A stretch of 24,381 nucleotides of DNA from positions 1-24,381 of the IMG/VR virus record IMGVR_UViG_3300022919_000011; one strand, written 5' to 3'. The notes under the pieces were generated by a model that was not told where the DNA came from, did not search any database, and saw only the letters and a program-made list of their open reading frames with translations. This DNA is from a virus. Both the position numbers and the translations under genes were made by a program. Positions 20,826 through 24,381 of this stretch are shown piece after piece. Each line of letters starts with the position of its first letter. Position 1 is the stretch's first letter.

Positions 20826-23800
20826 ATGGTCAGTACCATTAGCCATCTTGGCCTTTCCTTCGACCGCGCGTCCGAGACCCTGACCGTGGGGTCGGGCGGT
20901 CAGTATGCCACGATCAACGCCGCCATCGAGGCGGCGACGAAGAGCCACCCGCAAGTCTTCCTGACCGGCGGGGTGACGGTGACGATTCGGCTGTTGGCCG
21001 GGTTCGTGATGGACGAACAGGTGTTCGCGCGTCGCATCGACCTGTCGTGGATCGTCATCACAGCGGCGGATGCCGAGGTCACAATCAACCCCGCCGGGGT
21101 CGCTCAATACGCCTCCCAGGCCGACGACGTGCGTCCGGCCTTTGCCGGGCTGGACGGCGCGAAACTGCCCGTCATCGGGTGCCTGTTCGCCTATGCCGAC
21201 AACACCACGGCGCGGGACGGCGTCGGCCTGTTCGGCGGATCGGTGGCCCGGATCGCGCCGGGGTGCGGCGTCCGGCGAGCGCGTCGCGGCCTGACCGCGT
21301 TCGGCGGGTCCGAAGCCTCGTGCTTCATTCCCGGCCTGACCCAAGGCGGGGCCGGATCGGGGGCTGGATCGGCCACGGGCGTCGATTTCAGCTACGCCAG
21401 GGTCAAGGCCTGTCACCTGTCGCACGGGTCGCGCGCCAATCTGCCCCGGTCGCAGTTCCAGTATTGCGAGGGCGGCGAGGCCGTCTATGTCATCTGGGGC
21501 TCGCACGGCGATTTCTACCAGTCGCAGGTCCACCATTCGACGGGCACGGCCTTTTATGTTCGCGACGGCTCGACGGCCAACTGTCGCGAAACCCAGGTGG
21601 CCTATTCGAACAAGGGCTATCACGCCCTGCACAATGCCCGGATCAATGCCCGGTCCAAGGAGGGCGCTGGGGTCAACGCCTGGGTCGGCGACAGCGCCAA
21701 ATATTGCGGCGAGTATGGGGTCCATGCCTCATATGGCGGCGAGGTCGAGGCCGCCAATCTGGATGTCAGCGAGTGCGGCGAGCGCGGAGTCCACGCCTCG
21801 AACAACAGCCGCGTCAACTTCCTGGGCGGCATCGCCTTCGACTGTGGCACCCAGGCGGTCAGCGCCTATGACGGTTCGACGATCAGCGCCTATCAGGCCG
21901 CGGTGTCGGGCTCGGCGGTCGGCTTCTACTGCGATGCTTCGACGATTACCTGTCGCGAAAGCATCGCCGAGGATTGCGCGGACGGCGGCTATGTTCTGGT
22001 CAGCGGCGGGTTCATGGATGCGGACCTGTCCAGCGCCGACCGGTCCGGCGTCTATGGCTATTCCTGCAATGCCGGGACGCTGAACGCCGACAGCACGTCG
22101 GCCACCGACTGTCAGGCGGGCGGGTATCTCTCCGAAGAGAGCGGGTCGATGCAGGCCAGGAACTGCCTGGCCGATGACAACTATCGCGGCTTCCTGGCCT
22201 ATCGCGGCGGACGGATCAACGCGCGCGGATCGACCGCCCTGAACAACGACATCGGCTTCTTCTCCTATGAAGACGGCTACATGAACGCCAACAGCGGCGA
22301 CGCCACGGGCGCGGTGACGGTTGGGTTCCGCGTTGATCGCGGCGGCTATATGAACGTGTACGACAGCACGGGCACCCGCAGCCAGCGCGCCAACATCGTC
22401 ACCGGCTATGGTGTCCTGCTGGACAAGGCCGTCGATAACGACGCGCCTCTGGTTCAACGCAAACTGTGCGAGATCAACCTCGGCTTTTCGGGCGGGACCG
22501 GCGGCAACACGCCCCTGTTCACCGGGGCGGGCAACAGCCCGCAGGGGTTCTGGCGCGTCTATTTCAACGGCTGGGAACGCGCCTTCGTCATGGTGCGATG
22601 CGCAGGCGACACCTATCAGTCCGACGAGCGCCAGCGCATCGTCGAGGTCAAGCTGAACCCCGATGGGTCGTTCAACTCCATCGTCGCGATTTCGCCCGAA
22701 CTGACCCTCGCGCACCAGGGCCTTGGCGGCTACGTCTCGAGCGGGAAAATCTATCTGGTTGCCAGCTTGCCGGTTGACGTCTCGGGCGGCGGTACGAACG
22801 GGGCCAAGGGCTTCTGCTATTTCGAGTGGAAGGGTGCCGCGACCAGCAACGCCGACCGGGTGATGCGCAAGACCATCGGCGACACCGGCTCGGGCCATGT
22901 GCTGGAAACCTTCTACAACGGGGCATCGGGCGTCAGCGAGGACGGCACGACCGTGTTCGCAATCTTCGCCGACAAGCGGGGCGGGTCGGCCCGGACCTTC
23001 ATCGAATGGAACCGCGCGGCCCTGTGGGCCGCCGCCGATCCCACGACGGTCAAGCCTGTCACGATCTTCCAACTGGTCCAGCCCAGCGCCGAGGGCCTGT
23101 CGGGTGTCCAGATGCCCGCCGCCGATGGCGAGAACGTCTTCGTCCTGCGCGGGCCGCCCGGCCCGTTCACGCGCGCCATTCTGGAAACCTATGGCCGCGA
23201 CGGGACGTTGCGCGCCAGCTGCTATCCCGGCCTGATCCAGGAACAGTATGGTCGCGACGGACTGTTGAATCACCCCACGCTGGGGTCGTGCATCCAGGTG
23301 GAGCCCGAGGGCATCGCCCTGAAACAGGGTGAAATCCAGATCCTGGGCTGCGACGGCTGGGTCGCGTCGCCCGACATCGTGTCGTGGCGCGGCAAGAACT
23401 ACAACGTCATCAAGTCCGGCACGGTCGGCGTGATCCCGTGGGATCAGCTCTATTGGGCCGAGACGACCAAGGCGGCGACGGTCGGTGCCTGGGACGCGGC
23501 GACGACCTATAATCTGAACGGGTCGGTCACGCGCAAGGGCAAGTGGATTTATGCGATCCAGACCCAGCGCGGCCTGGCCGGGGAACAGCCGTTGGACACC
23601 GGCGTCGCCAATCGCGGATCGACCGCGACGATCCAGGCCGGGGAGAACAGCGTCGATCTATCGTGGCGCGTCGGCAAGGACCTGCAGTTCGACCCCTACA
23701 GCGAGGTGCTTGCCAGCCATCTGAACGGCTTCACCTATAGCCAGATGCGCGGCCTCAAGCTGTATGACGCGCGCGAGGGCAGCGACAACGCCAAGTACGT

Positions 23801-24381
23801 CCGGCTGATGACCGACTTCAGCGGGACGCGCGAGATCGCCTCGTTCTGGGCGCGCGACAGTCTGTCGAACGGCGCGGGCTGGAACCTGTACGGAGACAAC
23901 GACAGCGGATCGCCGGGGGCCGCGCGCCTGTTTACCAACGACATCGAACGGATGGATGTCGCCCTGAACGGCCAGATCGACACGACGGCAGATGCGGCGG
24001 TGGACTATGCCTTTCGCGTCACGCGGGGCGACACCGGGGATTTCATCGTCGGGCGTCGCGGATCGACCGACATCATCGGGCTGTATGGTTCCTCGACCAA
24101 TGCCCATGTGCGTGCCTTCAACGGCACCAACCTGTGCCTGTCCACCGTGGCAGGCGGCGCGGCATCGACCGGCATCATCCGCTGGCAGGTACTGAGCACT
24201 ACGGGCCATTTCATCCCGTATTCGGACAGCGTCTACGACCTCGGCGATCCGACGCACCGGGTCCGCCGTGTGTATGCCGGGGCGGTGATCGACGGGTTGC
24301 GCACCATCACCGTGACCGGGGCAGTCACCGTCGGCCTGACCGACACCGCCATCGCGATCCGCAAGACGCCCATCGAGACGA
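20826..24381 (+). CDS. Giant beta-helix tail fibre (5' part; runs off the window)
   Basis: The frame stays open from ATG 20826 to the window end, at least 1185 residues. AAGGA lies about 10 nt upstream. Residues 1-215 open with LTVGSGGQYATINAAIEAAT, a pectate-lyase-like start. About residues 216-535 hold roughly a dozen 22-23-residue rungs of the type G[YFV]..-GG.[IM]NA-(S/C).A-(D/N)C of a right-handed beta-helix. A beta-rich middle follows, then residues about 885-925 (GAWDAATTYNLNGSVTRKG, KWIYAIQ) resemble a CBM5/12 chitin-binding module. Near the end, SDSVYDLGDPTHRVRRVYAG is the repeat that usually precedes a fibre C-terminal knob or chaperone. The GC content is clearly higher than in the genes before it. 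Confidence 0.85.
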   Translation, partial: MVSTISHLGLSFDRASETLTVGSGGQYATINAAIEAATKSHPQVFLTGGVTVTIRLLAGFVMDEQVFARRIDLSWIVITAADAEVTINPAGVAQYASQADDVRPAFAGLDGAKLPVIGCLFAYADNTTARDGVGLFGGSVARIAPGCGVRRARRGLTAFGGSEASCFIPGLTQGGAGSGAGSATGVDFSYARVKACHLSHGSRANLPRSQFQYCEGGEAVYVIWGSHGDFYQSQVHHSTGTAFYVRDGSTANCRETQVAYSNKGYHALHNARINARSKEGAGVNAWVGDSAKYCGEYGVHASYGGEVEAANLDVSECGERGVHASNNSRVNFLGGIAFDCGTQAVSAYDGSTISAYQAAVSGSAVGFYCDASTITCRESIAEDCADGGYVLVSGGFMDADLSSADRSGVYGYSCNAGTLNADSTSATDCQAGGYLSEESGSMQARNCLADDNYRGFLAYRGGRINARGSTALNNDIGFFSYEDGYMNANSGDATGAVTVGFRVDRGGYMNVYDSTGTRSQRANIVTGYGVLLDKAVDNDAPLVQRKLCEINLGFSGGTGGNTPLFTGAGNSPQGFWRVYFNGWERAFVMVRCAGDTYQSDERQRIVEVKLNPDGSFNSIVAISPELTLAHQGLGGYVSSGKIYLVASLPVDVSGGGTNGAKGFCYFEWKGAATSNADRVMRKTIGDTGSGHVLETFYNGASGVSEDGTTVFAIFADKRGGSARTFIEWNRAALWAAADPTTVKPVTIFQLVQPSAEGLSGVQMPAADGENVFVLRGPPGPFTRAILETYGRDGTLRASCYPGLIQEQYGRDGLLNHPTLGSCIQVEPEGIALKQGEIQILGCDGWVASPDIVSWRGKNYNVIKSGTVGVIPWDQLYWAETTKAATVGAWDAATTYNLNGSVTRKGKWIYAIQTQRGLAGEQPLDTGVANRGSTATIQAGENSVDLSWRVGKDLQFDPYSEVLASHLNGFTYSQMRGLKLYDAREGSDNAKYVRLMTDFSGTREIASFWARDSLSNGAGWNLYGDNDSGSPGAARLFTNDIERMDVALNGQIDTTADAAVDYAFRVTRGDTGDFIVGRRGSTDIIGLYGSSTNAHVRAFNGTNLCLSTVAGGAASTGIIRWQVLSTTGHFIPYSDSVYDLGDPTHRVRRVYAGAVIDGLRTITVTGAVTVGLTDTAIAIRKTPIET

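Noticed and set aside
20781-23273. Two long minus-strand open frames opposite the giant fibre (20781-21725 and 21729-23273)
   Set aside because: They mirror the strongly C/G-ending codons of the fibre gene, and the plus strand has a coherent beta-helix protein with a ribosome site. The antisense products show no family features.
1-24381. Integrase, att sites, CRISPR arrays, tRNA genes, insertion sequences
   Set aside because: I saw no cloverleaf-like sequence, spaced repeats, transposase motifs or integrase catalytic pattern on either strand.

Overview
The window is part of a tailed phage (siphovirus-like) genome or prophage of an alphaproteobacterium. Nearly every gene is a virion or lysis gene, and none is recognisably chromosomal. 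The host assignment rests on three things: a GapR/DUF2312 protein (an alphaproteobacterial nucleoid-protein family), tail genes laid out like gene transfer agents of that class, and promoter candidates that fit the Caulobacter-type housekeeping consensus (TTGACGS, 10-14 nt, GCTANAWC). No integrase, repressor, att site, terminase, tRNA or CRISPR is visible, so lytic and temperate lifestyles cannot be told apart.

Layout. 1-899: lysis cassette (C-terminal end of a GH19 endolysin, then overlapping inner and outer spanins). 912-2417: portal. 2467-3044: leftward pair encoding a GapR homologue and a small membrane protein, closed by a leftward terminator. 3160-4046: four tightly coupled small rightward genes of unknown function. 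4081-6681: capsid block (DUF2213 protease/scaffold with a probable internal scaffold start, a small cement-like protein, DUF2184 major capsid protein), followed by a strong terminator. 6767-8998: neck and connector genes (small capsid-associated protein, DUF4054, stopper-like, MuF-like, HK97 gp10-like). 8995-9294: lone leftward small gene. 9378-10554: two small structural genes and a DUF3168 tail terminator. 10551-11042: leftward gene fusing a GIY-YIG/Mug113-type domain to a ribbon-helix-helix-like tail, with a palindromic operator candidate over its promoter. 11174-18531: tail tube, two tail assembly chaperones, tape measure, distal-tail and hub-type proteins, a Cys-peptidase-like protein and a gpJ-like tip protein. 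18588-20789: tailspike-like protein with its own promoter candidate. 20826-24381: a very large beta-helix tail fibre running off the window.

How it works together. Rightward genes mostly overlap by 1-13 bp or are a few bases apart, so they look translationally coupled in one late operon. The three leftward cassettes abut the preceding rightward gene stop-to-stop and are followed by a divergent leader; they look like separately expressed morons. The last fibre gene is clearly more GC-rich than the genes before it, which suggests modular replacement of the host-recognition end.

No non-coding stretch longer than about 150 bases exists. All homology calls were made by eye from family motifs, and no database search was possible.
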